From assembly GCA_038321615.1 (NCBI GenBank), contig JBBQFC010000013.1, positions 3,170 to 67,169 of the forward strand: a stretch of 64,000 nucleotides of DNA, written 5' to 3'. The notes under the pieces are model-generated. The model was not told where the DNA came from, ran no database searches, and saw only the letters and a program-made list of their open reading frames with translations. Below, piece after piece: positions 8,777 to 17,796 of this stretch (within the stretch, counting starts at the first letter, position 1; each line of letters starts with the position of its first letter). The position numbers were made by a program, and so were the translations under genes. Source of the DNA: JBBQFC01 sp038321615. Lineage in GTDB: Bacteria > Bacteroidota > Bacteroidia > Flavobacteriales_D > Cryomorphaceae.

Positions 8777-9769
8777 TCACCCCAGCTTATCCGACAATAT
8801 CTTGATCTCCACCACCGGCGAGATGCGCTGATAAATGATATTGTAGACGGCATCGGCTATGGGCATATCTACTTCGAGCTTGCGATTCATTTCGTACAAA
8901 CCCTGGGTGGCGTAGTAGCCTTCGGCCACCATCTCCATCTCAAGTTGCGCCGCTTTTACGGAATATCCTTTGCCAAGCATGTAGCCGAATGTACGGTTGC
9001 GCGAAAACTTGGAATAAGCCGTAACCAATAAATCGCCGAGATAAGCGGGCTCTTTTACATCGCGGTGAAAGGGGTTTACTTTATCGAGAAAGCGCTCCAT
9101 TTCGCGCGAAGCTGCTGACATTAGCAGCGCCTGGAAATTATCGCCATACCCTAGCCCACCGCAAACGCCGGCCGCAATGGCATATACATTCTTCAAAACC
9201 GCAGCGATCTCTGCGCCGAATAAATCGTCGGAAATACTTGTTTTAACATAACGCGTAGATAGCTTATCGGCCATAAGACGGGCGTTGGCCTCATTCATAC
9301 AGGCAATGGTGAGGTATGAAAGACGCTCCATGGCCACTTCTTCGGCATGGCAAGGACCGCAAATGATCCCAATATTGTCGTAAGGTACGCCGAACTCTTT
9401 TTGGAAATACTGCGCCGGAATACTCTTTACCTCAGGTATTATGCCCTTGATGGCCGAGAAAATAATCTTTTTCGAAAAAGCGTCCCGATCGACCGGTTCG
9501 AGCGAGGCGTGCACAAAAGCCGATGGAACCGCGACGATGAGCACATCGCTGGCTTCAACCACGGCGCTCACGTCGGAAGAAATCATAATGCGAGACACGT
9601 CGAATTCGACTGCACGCAGGTAATTGGGATTGTGATGAAACTTGCGAATATGCTCCGCAGACTCGGGATTGCGCACCCACCAATTAAATCGCGCATCATT
9701 CTCGGAGAGTATTTTGGCCAAAGCGGTAGCCCAAGAACCCGCACCGATCACGCCGAAGCGCTTATCCAT
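8777..9769 (-). CDS. gpsA: NAD(P)-dependent glycerol-3-phosphate dehydrogenase
   Basis: Reduces dihydroxyacetone phosphate to sn-glycerol 3-phosphate, the entry step to phospholipid synthesis, in the cytoplasm. At 330 aa it has the normal family length. The N-terminus carries the Rossmann dinucleotide motif GAGSWATAL at residues 8-16. Further landmarks are VPSAFV, SAIKGI with the conserved Lys, the GPCHAEEV segment where most relatives have GP(S/T)xAxEV, and the catalytic LKNVYAIAAG block in the C-terminal helical domain followed by GYGDNFQALL. ATG start at 9769 follows a TATCTTTA box. Monocistronic, divergent from the HEAT/cyclophilin gene. Confidence 0.96.
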   Translation of the reverse strand: MDKRFGVIGAGSWATALAKILSENDARFNWWVRNPESAEHIRKFHHNPNYLRAVEFDVSRIMISSDVSAVVEASDVLIVAVPSAFVHASLEPVDRDAFSKKIIFSAIKGIIPEVKSIPAQYFQKEFGVPYDNIGIICGPCHAEEVAMERLSYLTIACMNEANARLMADKLSTRYVKTSISDDLFGAEIAAVLKNVYAIAAGVCGGLGYGDNFQALLMSAASREMERFLDKVNPFHRDVKEPAYLGDLLVTAYSKFSRNRTFGYMLGKGYSVKAAQLEMEMVAEGYYATQGLYEMNRKLEVDMPIADAVYNIIYQRISPVVEIKILSDKLG

Positions 9770-9791
9770 AGTCCTGTTTTTGAAGTGGCGG

Positions 9792-9799
9792 TAAAGATA
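9792..9799 (-). promoter_or_regulatory. Candidate -7 box upstream of gpsA
   Basis: TATCTTTA on the minus strand, one mismatch from TAnnTTTG, 22 bp before the gpsA ATG. No convincing -33 TTTG is present at the expected distance. Confidence 0.35.
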
Positions 9800-9841
9800 G
9801 AAATGTTCTTAGATTAGGCGGTTTAATCTAATCTCTACGCT

Positions 9842-11743
9842 TTGAGACTTTATATTCTGCTGCTCTTGCTAACTCTTTCAATGGCCTGTTCTGAACCAAG
9901 AACCGACAGCCTTCAAGAACCTCATCTCTTCGATGATGCCGTGCTTCGAAATATGTACGATTTGGCAAATACGGAAGCTTGGGATTCACTTATACCCTAT
10001 GCCAATAGTACCAATGCCGGTTATCGACTGGCCTTCGCCAAATTGATGGGTTCGACCCGCAAGCCCGAAGTCTTGCCAGCCCTTCACGGCCTATTAAGCG
10101 ACGCTGAAGCCTACGTGCAGCTCTACGCAGGTTGGGCGGTGGGTCAATTGGGCGACACCACTTCGCAAAGCCTACTGGTTTCTGCCTTTGAAGCAGTCAT
10201 CGAGCCTGAAGTCCGAGCCGAATTTCTTCAGGCCATTGGCAAATGCAGCAATCGCAGTGGGGTGGACTTCTTAAGCAGCTATAATCCGCGTGATGAAGCC
10301 GAAGATGCGGGCAAACTCTGGGGACTGTACTATGCTGGCTTAGCGGGCAACCTTACTGCTGATGATCTCCCTAATATTCTGCCCTACCTCCGCTCTGAAT
10401 ATGTAGAAAGCCGCCTGGCTGCCGCACATATTTTGACGCGTATTCGAATTTTTGATTTGAGCAGCTCTGGTTCCGAAATCCGCGATGTAATTAATCGGGA
10501 GCCCGACCCGGAAATCCGCGCAGTAATGGCTGGAATGCTCGCTTGGGATCAAACCGAAAACCAGACGTTTCTCATTCAAATGGCTCAGCGCGACAATTCG
10601 CCGGCGGTTAGAGCCAAGGCGCTATCTGCTTTTGGACGAGACCTTTCGGAGCAGGCAAAAAATACGATGCGCCTTGCGCTCGAAGATGAGTTTCCATGGG
10701 TAGCGATGACAGCCACTGATCGCATCGCCGATTATTTCGCGCTAAGCGACACGTCCGTTTACGAGCAAATTCTTCGTCGCACTGAAATACCTGAAGTGCG
10801 AGCTGCTATTTTAATTGCCTATTTAAAAAATCCACAAACAACCGCCAAAGGCAAACAACTCTGGGCCGAATACTTCGACCCGACCGAAAATATTTTTGAA
10901 GCAACAGTAATTATCAAAAAAATGGCTTCCTGGCCAGCCGGTGTCGATACTTTAAAAAATTATCTTTTCCGCAATGACCCCCTTGGAACAAGTGCAGCCG
11001 AGACCTACGCGGTGCTTACAAAAAGTGCGTCAGGGCTAAAAAGCGATTTTATTGCTGGAGCCAAAAGAGCATTTGAAGAGAAATTGCTCAGCCAGTCGGC
11101 GATTTTTGCAGAAGCTTTTACAGATACCACCCTTTACCGGTCTTCGGAACTTCCGCTCGCAGAAATGGAAGCTGCAGCAAACTATTTCAGCGGCTCCGGC
11201 CAAACAGAAACCCGGGAAGCGTTGCGCAAAGCTATAGCCTTTCAAACCGGGCGGACTTATACAGCCGAAAAACCGAAAGCAAAGCCGATTGACTGGCATC
11301 TGGTGCGATCTGTTTCGAGCGATGCCTTAGCCACTATTTATACTTCGGAAGGCCAAATGGAGCTGACCATCCTCATCGATGACGCACCGGGAAGCACGTC
11401 CAATTTTGTGGCTTTGGCCGACTCAAAATTCTACGACGGACTGCCGTTTCACCGCGTGGTCCCTGTGTTTGTAAGCCAAGGTGGCGATCCCCGTGGCGAT
11501 GGATATGGAAGCACCGATTACGTAATCCGTTCCGAATTTTCGCCGCTTCAATTTGGGCCGGGTATTCTAGGCTACGCTTCTTCTGGACCGCATACGGAGG
11601 GCTGTCAATTTTTCATTACCCACGTTTCCACTCCTCACCTCAACGGGCGGTACACCATATTTGGCGCTATGCTCAATGGTTGGGAAACGCTGGAAGGGAT
11701 TCGTAGCGGCTCTGTGATAGACAGTGTGCGGGTGAAGAAATAA
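9842..11743 (+). CDS. HEAT-repeat lipoprotein with C-terminal cyclophilin domain
   Basis: A 633-aa lipoprotein in which an alpha-helical repeat region of about 420 residues precedes a cyclophilin-type peptidyl-prolyl isomerase domain (about residues 490-633). The signal ends LTLSMAC, placing the lipidated Cys at residue 16. HEAT-like units are visible around YVQLYAGWAVGQLGD, EVRAEFLQAIG, ESRLAAAHIL, EIRAVMAGMLA and AVRAKALSAFG. The isomerase domain retains NFVALADSKFYDGLPFHRVV, QGGDP, and EGCQFFITH, so it is probably active. It should act in the periplasm or at the outer membrane as a folding factor whose HEAT solenoid binds clients (inference). Start is TTG 9842; no upstream in-frame ATG exists. 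Confidence 0.9.
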   Translation: MRLYILLLLLTLSMACSEPRTDSLQEPHLFDDAVLRNMYDLANTEAWDSLIPYANSTNAGYRLAFAKLMGSTRKPEVLPALHGLLSDAEAYVQLYAGWAVGQLGDTTSQSLLVSAFEAVIEPEVRAEFLQAIGKCSNRSGVDFLSSYNPRDEAEDAGKLWGLYYAGLAGNLTADDLPNILPYLRSEYVESRLAAAHILTRIRIFDLSSSGSEIRDVINREPDPEIRAVMAGMLAWDQTENQTFLIQMAQRDNSPAVRAKALSAFGRDLSEQAKNTMRLALEDEFPWVAMTATDRIADYFALSDTSVYEQILRRTEIPEVRAAILIAYLKNPQTTAKGKQLWAEYFDPTENIFEATVIIKKMASWPAGVDTLKNYLFRNDPLGTSAAETYAVLTKSASGLKSDFIAGAKRAFEEKLLSQSAIFAEAFTDTTLYRSSELPLAEMEAAANYFSGSGQTETREALRKAIAFQTGRTYTAEKPKAKPIDWHLVRSVSSDALATIYTSEGQMELTILIDDAPGSTSNFVALADSKFYDGLPFHRVVPVFVSQGGDPRGDGYGSTDYVIRSEFSPLQFGPGILGYASSGPHTEGCQFFITHVSTPHLNGRYTIFGAMLNGWETLEGIRSGSVIDSVRVKK

Positions 11744-11888
11744 TCATCCTTAACTTGACAAGATTTCCGAGCCAGATCGGCCTTTTGGATCACTGACGGG
11801 CTCTTCAGCACGTCACGCTATTAGCCGCAGCCCGAACCTTCCTGCCCTCCATCCCGTATCAGGACAGCTACCTCTGAAACAGGAAACA

Positions 11889-12125
11889 ATGTCGATAGAT
11901 AAACTCGCGCATGCGACGCTCGATGAGCTCGAACGCATTAAACGGAAGAACCTGCTCTTTTTTAATTCCTTAGTGGTCTTCGACCTTTGTATCTTCTACT
12001 TCAGCCTTTTTACGGAGCATTGGGTACTGCTATTTCTATCCTTCGGAATGTTCGTTGCCGGTATAGCGCTTTACGACAATTACCGCATTTCCAAGGAGAT
12101 GATTGATGCTCGGTCGCGCTATTAG
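11889..12125 (+). CDS. Small two-helix membrane protein of unknown function
   Basis: A 78-aa protein whose first ~22 residues are charged and helical, followed by two adjacent hydrophobic segments (LLFFNSLVVFDLCIFYFSLF and WVLLFLSFGMFVAGIALY) joined by a short TEH turn, and a short charged tail. Start ATG 11889 is preceded by AGGA at a workable distance. The stop overlaps the lysS stop by 4 nt in convergent orientation (TTAG). No family is recognised; real coding is supported by the clean two-helix pattern and the fit between its neighbours. Confidence 0.65.
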   Translation: MSIDKLAHATLDELERIKRKNLLFFNSLVVFDLCIFYFSLFTEHWVLLFLSFGMFVAGIALYDNYRISKEMIDARSRY

Positions 12126-13843
12126 GCCATCCAGGCAGCTACTTCCTCCAATTGCAAGGCTGGTATATCCAGCTTTTTCTTTTTCCGCAATCCGTTCAAT
12201 TTTTGATGCACCACTGTCGGCTTCTCAGCCAGAAGATCATCAACATTTTTGTACCCTGATTCGATTAAATAACCTGCCCAATTTGCCGGTACGCCAATGT
12301 CGGTAAAAACTTCCGGTTTTGGAGCTTCAGCAACTTTTTCAGGACGCATCTGCGGGAATAGCAATACTTCCTGAATAGACGTATTGTCGGTGAGTAACAT
12401 TACCAAACGGTCTATACCAATACCCATGCCCGAAGTAGGCGGCATACCGTATTCCAAAGCTCTGATGAAGTCGTTGTCGATAAACATAGCCTCGTCGTCG
12501 CCTTTCTCCGAAAGCTCTAATTGCGCCTGAAAACGCTCTTTTTGATCGATCGGATCGTTTAATTCCGAATAGGCGTTTGCGATTTCTTTACCGTTAATGA
12601 ATAGCTCAAAACGCTCGGTAAGCTCCGGATTGTCGCGGTGACGCTTGCAAAGTGGCGACATTTCGATGGGGTAATCGGTGATGAACGTAGGTTGGCTAAG
12701 GTGTGTCTCACAGGTTTCACCGAATATGGCATCCACGAGTTTTCCCTTTCCCATGGTGGCATCGATCCTTATTTTTCGATCAAGGCATGCCTGACGAAGA
12801 GCTTCTTCATTCATCCCATTTATATCGACACCAGCGTATTCCTTAATGGCATCGGTCATAGTAAGTCTGCGAAAAGGAGCTTTCAAAGAAATCTCTTTAT
12901 CGCCAATTTTGGTGTTGGAACTTCCGTTGGTCTCTGTGGCGATGGTTTCAATCATCTGCTCGGTAAATTCCATCATCCACTTGTAATCCTTGTAAGCAAC
13001 GTAGATTTCCATCACCGTGAATTCAGGATTATGGGTTCGATCCATGCCTTCGTTTCGGAAATTTCGCGAAAACTCATATACCCCTTCAAAACCGCCAACA
13101 ATAAGTCGTTTGAGGTAAAGTTCATTCGCTATCCGCAAAAAGAGCGGCATATTTAGGGCATTGTGATGGGTCTCAAAAGGCCGCGCCGCAGCACCACCGG
13201 GTATGGGTTGTAGCACAGGCGTATCCACTTCGAGATAGCCCCTTTCGTTGAAATATTTGCGCATGCTATCTACAATCCGTGTACGCTTCAGGAAGGTCGC
13301 GCGTACTTTGGGATTGAGCACCAGATCGACATACCGCTGGCGGTAGCGTTGCTCTGGATCGGTAAAGGCGTCGTAGGTGCGCCCTTCCTCATCGGTTTTA
13401 GGAAACGGCAAAGGCTTAATCGACTTGCTGAGTAGCTCAAATTTCAGCACGTGCACAGAGATCTCACCAACCTGGGTGCGAAACACAGAGCCTTCTACGG
13501 CAATGAAATCTCCCCGATCAAGCAGCTTTTTGAAAAGGTCATTATAGAGCGATTTATCATCGCCCGGGCATATTTCATCGCGGTTGAAGTAGAGCTGTAT
13601 TGTACCGCTCTGGTCTTGCAGTTCCGCAAAGGAAGCCTTGCCCATGATGCGTTTGCCCATCATGCGGCCCGCAAGTTTTACCTCCTTCCACTCCGCTTCT
13701 CCTTCCGCAAAGCGTTTTCGAATGTCTTCGGCTTTATGAGTTATTTCTACTTCGTGGGCGGGATAGGGATCTATTCCTAAGGCGCGAATATCTTCGAGCG
13801 CTTGCCTTCTGATAAGCTCCTGTTCGCTGAGCAAAACCTGCAT
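12122..13843 (-). CDS. lysS: Lysyl-tRNA synthetase, class II
   Basis: Charges tRNA-Lys with lysine in the cytoplasm. The N-terminal OB-fold anticodon-binding domain (roughly residues 50-150, with VKLAGRMMGKRIMGKASFAEL) precedes the class II catalytic core. Motif 2 is around FRNEGMDRTHNPEFTVME and motif 3 is GMGIGIDRLVMLLTDN. The usual synthetase ends soon after LLFPQMRPE; here about 70 further residues follow, containing a helix-hairpin-helix-like stretch (AGYLIESGYKNVDDLLAEK). I recall similar tails in other Bacteroidota LysS proteins. 573 aa; ATG start at 13843. Confidence 0.96.
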   Translation of the reverse strand: MQVLLSEQELIRRQALEDIRALGIDPYPAHEVEITHKAEDIRKRFAEGEAEWKEVKLAGRMMGKRIMGKASFAELQDQSGTIQLYFNRDEICPGDDKSLYNDLFKKLLDRGDFIAVEGSVFRTQVGEISVHVLKFELLSKSIKPLPFPKTDEEGRTYDAFTDPEQRYRQRYVDLVLNPKVRATFLKRTRIVDSMRKYFNERGYLEVDTPVLQPIPGGAAARPFETHHNALNMPLFLRIANELYLKRLIVGGFEGVYEFSRNFRNEGMDRTHNPEFTVMEIYVAYKDYKWMMEFTEQMIETIATETNGSSNTKIGDKEISLKAPFRRLTMTDAIKEYAGVDINGMNEEALRQACLDRKIRIDATMGKGKLVDAIFGETCETHLSQPTFITDYPIEMSPLCKRHRDNPELTERFELFINGKEIANAYSELNDPIDQKERFQAQLELSEKGDDEAMFIDNDFIRALEYGMPPTSGMGIGIDRLVMLLTDNTSIQEVLLFPQMRPEKVAEAPKPEVFTDIGVPANWAGYLIESGYKNVDDLLAEKPTVVHQKLNGLRKKKKLDIPALQLEEVAAWMA

Positions 13844-13860
13844 TTACTTGGATTTTTGCC

Positions 13861-13868
13861 CAAAGATA
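13861..13868 (-). promoter_or_regulatory. Candidate -7 box for lysS
   Basis: TATCTTTG on the minus strand, a perfect match to the Bacteroidota -7 consensus, ending 17 bp before the lysS ATG. It faces an identical box for the divergent isomerase gene 35 bp away. No -33 TTTG is seen at normal spacing. Confidence 0.45.
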
Positions 13869-13903
13869 AGATTTTGACAAGGCGGTAGATCGGCGATGTT
13901 TGG

Positions 13904-13911
13904 TATCTTTG
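13904..13911 (+). promoter_or_regulatory. Candidate -7 box for the phosphoglucose/phosphomannose isomerase operon
   Basis: TATCTTTG on the plus strand, 29 bp before the ATG at 13941. Transcription would begin near 13918, which rules out an in-frame ATG at 13896 as the start and supports 13941. Confidence 0.45.
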
Positions 13912-13940
13912 CAGACCAAATTTCGATACCCGTTTCAGCC

Positions 13941-14951
13941 ATGCAAGTAGCACAAGCACTCCAACAAATGGAAGCCTATATCGCCAAGTTTCCTAACGAT
14001 TTGCTAGAAGGCCTGCGCATTGGCCAAGCCGCAATTGCTGGCTTCCATACAGCTCCTGTAAACAAAGTGATCATTACTGGATTGGGCGGATCTGGCATTG
14101 GCGGGCGGATTCTAGAAAACGCAGTGAGTCAAAGCTGCAAGGTTCCTATTTTGTTTTTGCAGGATTATACCTTACCCGCTTGGGTGGATCATGACACCTT
14201 GCTGATTGCCGTTAGTTATAGCGGCAATACCGAAGAAACGCTCTCGGCATTGGCCGAGGCCGAGGCCCGGAAACCGCAAGTAGTATGCATTACGGCCGGC
14301 GGCGAAATGGAACGCGTGGCAAGGGAAAATCACTATAACATTATTGTAATTCCAAGTGGTCAACCTCCGCGCACCAGCCTGGGCTGGAATAGCGTGCAGC
14401 AATTTTTTGCCCTGCACGCCTATGGCCTAATTGACGATCGCTTCAAAAGCGATTTCACCGCTGCTGCCGATCTCCTTCATCGCGAAAAAGGAGCCATCGT
14501 AACTCAGGCTGAGGAAGTAGCCCTTGCTTTGCGCAATACTATACCCATCATCTATTGCGAGGCGGGTATCGAAGCTGTAGCTGTGCGCCTCCGCCAGCAA
14601 ATAAACGAAAACGGTAAAATGCTCTGCTGGCACCACGTTTTACCAGAGATGAATCACAACGAATTGGTGGGATGGGCCGGTGCTAAAAATGGCCATTCGG
14701 TGCTGTTTTTAAAAACAAGTTTTGACAATCCACGTACGAGTAACCGGGTAGAGCTCACCCGAAGTTTGGTGAAAACGCATACCGAAATCATTGTCGATTT
14801 AATCGCCAAAGGCCAAAGCCGTATTGAACAGATTTACTATCTTATTCACCTGGGCGATTGGATTTCATATGCTCTTGCCGAACTCGAAGGCATTGACCCC
14901 ATTGATATTGCTGTTATTGACCGTTTCAAGTCGGCTTTAGCCAAATCGTGA
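13941..14951 (+). CDS. Bifunctional phosphoglucose/phosphomannose isomerase (SIS domain)
   Basis: Interconverts glucose-6-phosphate or mannose-6-phosphate with fructose-6-phosphate, feeding glycolysis and sugar-nucleotide synthesis. About 336 aa, normal for the small Pgi/Pmi family. Two SIS modules are visible: the first with VIITGLGGSGIGGRILEN and AVSYSGNTEETLSA, and PSGQPPRTSLGW. The C-terminal isomerase-specific part carries LPEMNHNELVGW with the catalytic Glu and His. The start at 13941 is chosen over ATG 13896 because the -7 box lies between them. First gene of an operon with lipB, which overlaps its stop as GTGA. Confidence 0.9.
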   Translation: MQVAQALQQMEAYIAKFPNDLLEGLRIGQAAIAGFHTAPVNKVIITGLGGSGIGGRILENAVSQSCKVPILFLQDYTLPAWVDHDTLLIAVSYSGNTEETLSALAEAEARKPQVVCITAGGEMERVARENHYNIIVIPSGQPPRTSLGWNSVQQFFALHAYGLIDDRFKSDFTAAADLLHREKGAIVTQAEEVALALRNTIPIIYCEAGIEAVAVRLRQQINENGKMLCWHHVLPEMNHNELVGWAGAKNGHSVLFLKTSFDNPRTSNRVELTRSLVKTHTEIIVDLIAKGQSRIEQIYYLIHLGDWISYALAELEGIDPIDIAVIDRFKSALAKS

Positions 14952-15664
14952 ATAAGCACGAAAAACAAGTACAATTACATGACTGGGGGCTTCGAGCATA
15001 CAGCGATGCTTGGGACGGACAGGAATTAATCTTTCAAAAAACCATCGCTGAAAAGATTGCGCTCCGAAAGGAAGGAAATCCGGATGGTAAAAATCCGGAA
15101 AATCACCTAATCCTTGTGGAACACCCGCCTGTTTACACCCTTGGTAAAAGTGGAAAAATTGAAAATCTCCTGCTCTCGGAAAACGAATGTGTCGCGGCGG
15201 GCATCGATTTCTACCGCATCAACCGGGGAGGCGACATCACTTTCCACGGGCCAGGCCAATTAGTGATGTACCCCATTCTCGATCTCGACCAATTCTTCAC
15301 GGATATACATAAATACCTCCGATATCTCGAAGAAGCAGTTATCACTGTTTTGAGCAATTATGGCATCGAAACTGGCAGAATATCAGGCTTGACAGGTGTT
15401 TGGCTTGACGCAGATGATCCCAACCGTGCTCGGAAAATTTGCGCAATGGGAATTAAATGTTCGCGCTGGGTAACGATGCACGGATTGGCGTTTAATGTCA
15501 ACACCGATTTGAGCTATTTCGATCATATTATTCCTTGCGGAATTGATGATAAGGCGGTTACGTCCATGCAAGCAGAATTAGGCCGCGAAGTAGAAATGAG
15601 CGCGGTTAAAAAAAGCTTGACAGATGCCCTCGGGCGGCTTTTTGAATGGGAGCTAAATCCTTAA
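14948..15664 (+). CDS. lipB: Octanoyl-[ACP]:protein N-octanoyltransferase
   Basis: Transfers octanoyl groups from acyl carrier protein to lipoyl domains of the 2-oxoacid dehydrogenases and the glycine cleavage H protein, the first step of lipoate assembly. 238 aa. Motifs: VEHPPVYTLGKSG near residue 57, RGGDITFHGPGQLVMYP near 93-109, catalytic Lys163 in ARKICAMGIK and catalytic Cys197 in IIPCGID, separated by MHGLAFNVNTD. The GTG start overlaps the previous stop, so translation is coupled. Followed after 10 bp by a small unknown gene and cvpA in the same direction. Confidence 0.95.
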   Translation: MNKHEKQVQLHDWGLRAYSDAWDGQELIFQKTIAEKIALRKEGNPDGKNPENHLILVEHPPVYTLGKSGKIENLLLSENECVAAGIDFYRINRGGDITFHGPGQLVMYPILDLDQFFTDIHKYLRYLEEAVITVLSNYGIETGRISGLTGVWLDADDPNRARKICAMGIKCSRWVTMHGLAFNVNTDLSYFDHIIPCGIDDKAVTSMQAELGREVEMSAVKKSLTDALGRLFEWELNP

Positions 15665-15674
15665 TTTCGCGCCG

Positions 15675-16082
15675 ATGATCAAAGACATTATCGATCCGTT
15701 GGTTGAAAATATAGCCATAGCAGCTATTCCCGAATCAAATCCCTTAACGCAAGACCCTGAGTGGTACATTTACCTCATCAATATGAAGGAAGTACAACTC
15801 GAAAAAGTCATCGTTTCGTCCAAAGGCTACGGCCGGGTGAACGACGAAAAAGTAGAAACATCGCAGCTGCGCCATTTTATAGAGCTTATGCCTGCCAAGA
15901 GCTTCGCGAAAATTGAGCCTATTATGGACGAACTTTTTGGGTTGAGCAATCAATATTGGGTGAGCTTCTATGTCGGGAGTCAGCTTTACGATAAAAAGTA
16001 CGTATTCCTTGCCGAAACCATCGCGGTCGGAAATGTGACTGAAGTGCCAATCATGGGCATTAAAGGAGTCCTCCTTAGTTGA
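15675..16082 (+). CDS. Conserved-looking small protein of unknown function
   Basis: A 135-aa soluble protein without signal peptide or membrane segment. It reads as an alpha/beta fold with alternating strands (EWYIYLINM, KVIVSSKGYG, YWVSFYVGSQLYDKKYVFLAETI). The sequence TAATTTCG, a possible -7 variant, ends just before the ATG. It is sandwiched between lipB and cvpA with 10-bp and 1-nt junctions (TGATG), so it is translated with them. I do not recognise a named domain. Similar short genes occur beside cvpA in other Bacteroidota as I recall, but function is unknown. Confidence 0.75.
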   Translation: MIKDIIDPLVENIAIAAIPESNPLTQDPEWYIYLINMKEVQLEKVIVSSKGYGRVNDEKVETSQLRHFIELMPAKSFAKIEPIMDELFGLSNQYWVSFYVGSQLYDKKYVFLAETIAVGNVTEVPIMGIKGVLLS

Positions 16083-16600
16083 TGATACTCGATATTATTT
16101 TGCTCGTCCCCATAGGCATCGGCATGTTTCTCGGATTCCGCAAAGGGTTTATTCTTTCGGTATGCACCCTGATGGGAATTGCCCTTGGCATTTATCTCGC
16201 TGCGGAGTTTGGCAAAGTCGGCGCCGATTATCTGCAAACGGAATTTAATACCGACCCGCGTATAAGCTTGGCTATAGCTTTTGGATTGCTCTTCATCGGT
16301 GTATTGGTCGGAGCCTTTTTTTTCGGCAAAGTCTTGGAGACAGCGGTGAAAACTGTGGCACTTGGGCCAGTAAACAAATTTTTTGGTCTGCTCTTTGGCG
16401 GTTTCAAATACGCTTTAATCCTGAGCTGCTTTCTGTTTCTTCTCCGGAATTTTCCGCTTACGCAGGAAATTATTCCCGCTCATTGGAAGGGGGAATCTTA
16501 TTTGTATCAGCCAGTCGAATCGCTCGTTCCTTCGCTTTACCCCAAGCTAAAAACAGGCAAATGGCGGGAGAAAATGGACGATTTTATAGAGTCGATCTAG
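16082..16600 (+). CDS. CvpA-family membrane protein
   Basis: A 172-aa inner-membrane protein with four hydrophobic segments, matching the CvpA family: an N-terminal LDIILLVPIGIGMFLGFRKGFI motif, a central amphipathic linker, FGLLFIGVLVGAFFFGKVLE, and GPVNKFFGLLFGGFKYALILS. CvpA proteins influence envelope integrity and were first named for colicin V production; the molecular role is unclear. ATG 16082 is chosen (TTG 16079 also possible); the start overlaps the previous stop in TGATG. The stop overlaps the convergent pgk stop in the palindrome CTAG. Confidence 0.88.
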   Translation: MILDIILLVPIGIGMFLGFRKGFILSVCTLMGIALGIYLAAEFGKVGADYLQTEFNTDPRISLAIAFGLLFIGVLVGAFFFGKVLETAVKTVALGPVNKFFGLLFGGFKYALILSCFLFLLRNFPLTQEIIPAHWKGESYLYQPVESLVPSLYPKLKTGKWREKMDDFIESI

Positions 16601-17796
16601 TTTCCGCTTTCGCGAATAGCCGCCACTCCAGGAAGGCCTTTTCCCTCTAAATATTCGAGCATTGCCCCGCCGCCAGTCGATACATAGCTCACTTCTTCAC
16701 TCAGGCCAAATTGGTTGATAGCCGCTACGCTGTCGCCACCACCCACCAATGTAAAAGCGCCTTTCTTGGTAACCTCTGCGAGCTTATCGGCTATGGCTTC
16801 CGTCCCTTTTGCGAAACTCTCCATTTCGAAGACTCCCATCGGGCCGTTCCAGAGTACCACTTTGGCACGCCCTACCACTTCTTCAAAAGCCTTGGTAGTT
16901 TTTGGCCCAATGTCAAGCCCCATCCATCCATCGGGAATTGCATTCGTTGCGCATACGTCAGTGCTTGCATCGTTTCGAAATTCATCAGCAATGATGGTAT
17001 CTTCCGGTAGGTGTATTTTAACCCCTTGCTCTTTCGCAGCGCCAACCAACTCGTTGGCCATGTCGAGAAAATCATCTTCGACTAGCGAATTTCCAATTTT
17101 TCCGCCTGCCGCTTTGATGAAGGTGTATGCCATTCCACCGCCGATGATCATTTCGTCAACTTTTCCGAGCAATTGCTTCAAAATCGTGATTTTGCTGCTC
17201 ACTTTAGCACCACCGATAATGGCCAATCTTGGTTTTTCCTTACTGTTTAGCACCTTGTCGAGACTTTCGAGCTCATTATCCATCAGGAGACCAAACATGC
17301 TATCGGTGGGGAAGAATTTGACGATGATCGTGGTGGACGCGTGAGCGCGGTGAGCAGTGCCGAAGGCATCATTTACGTAGCAATCGCCATGGGCGGCAAG
17401 CTGACCGGCAAAAAATTCGTCGCCTGCTGTTTCTTCCTTGTAAAAACGAAGGTTCTCCAAAAGCGCTACTTGTCCTGCTTCAAGTTTTTCTGTTGCTGCG
17501 GTACCATCTGCGCCAATGCAGTCCGCGATAAAATGCACCTTGCTGCCTAAGGCCTTTTCGACTGTGCCGACGATGTGCTTCAGCGAAAATTCGGCCTCGT
17601 ATCCCCCTTTCGGCCTACCCAAATGCGACATAAGAACCACAGAGCCACCGCGCTCTACGATAGCCTTTATCGTGGGAATTGCAGCTTCAATCCTTGTGGG
17701 ATCCGTCACTTCGTGTTTATCGTTAAGCGGGACGTTAAAATCTACACGTATCAGGGCGCGCTTGCCGTGAAAGGAATAAGTATCAAATGCTTGCAT
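16597..17796 (-). CDS. pgk: Phosphoglycerate kinase
   Basis: Transfers phosphate from 1,3-bisphosphoglycerate to ADP in glycolysis. 399 aa, the standard length. Signature near the N-terminus is RALIRVDFNVPLND, followed by SHLGRPKG, LLENLRFYKEE, FVNDAFGTAHRAHAS, the hinge and nucleotide-binding GGAKVSSKI, and the C-terminal GGGDSVAAINQFG and STGGGAMLEYLEG segments. Conserved basic triose-binding residues are present. It stands alone between convergent cvpA and divergent holB. A weak promoter-like pair (TTG, 14-16 bp, TACTTTTA) lies at 17814-17838 on the minus strand. Confidence 0.97.
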   Translation of the reverse strand: MQAFDTYSFHGKRALIRVDFNVPLNDKHEVTDPTRIEAAIPTIKAIVERGGSVVLMSHLGRPKGGYEAEFSLKHIVGTVEKALGSKVHFIADCIGADGTAATEKLEAGQVALLENLRFYKEETAGDEFFAGQLAAHGDCYVNDAFGTAHRAHASTTIIVKFFPTDSMFGLLMDNELESLDKVLNSKEKPRLAIIGGAKVSSKITILKQLLGKVDEMIIGGGMAYTFIKAAGGKIGNSLVEDDFLDMANELVGAAKEQGVKIHLPEDTIIADEFRNDASTDVCATNAIPDGWMGLDIGPKTTKAFEEVVGRAKVVLWNGPMGVFEMESFAKGTEAIADKLAEVTKKGAFTLVGGGDSVAAINQFGLSEEVSYVSTGGGAMLEYLEGKGLPGVAAIRESGN

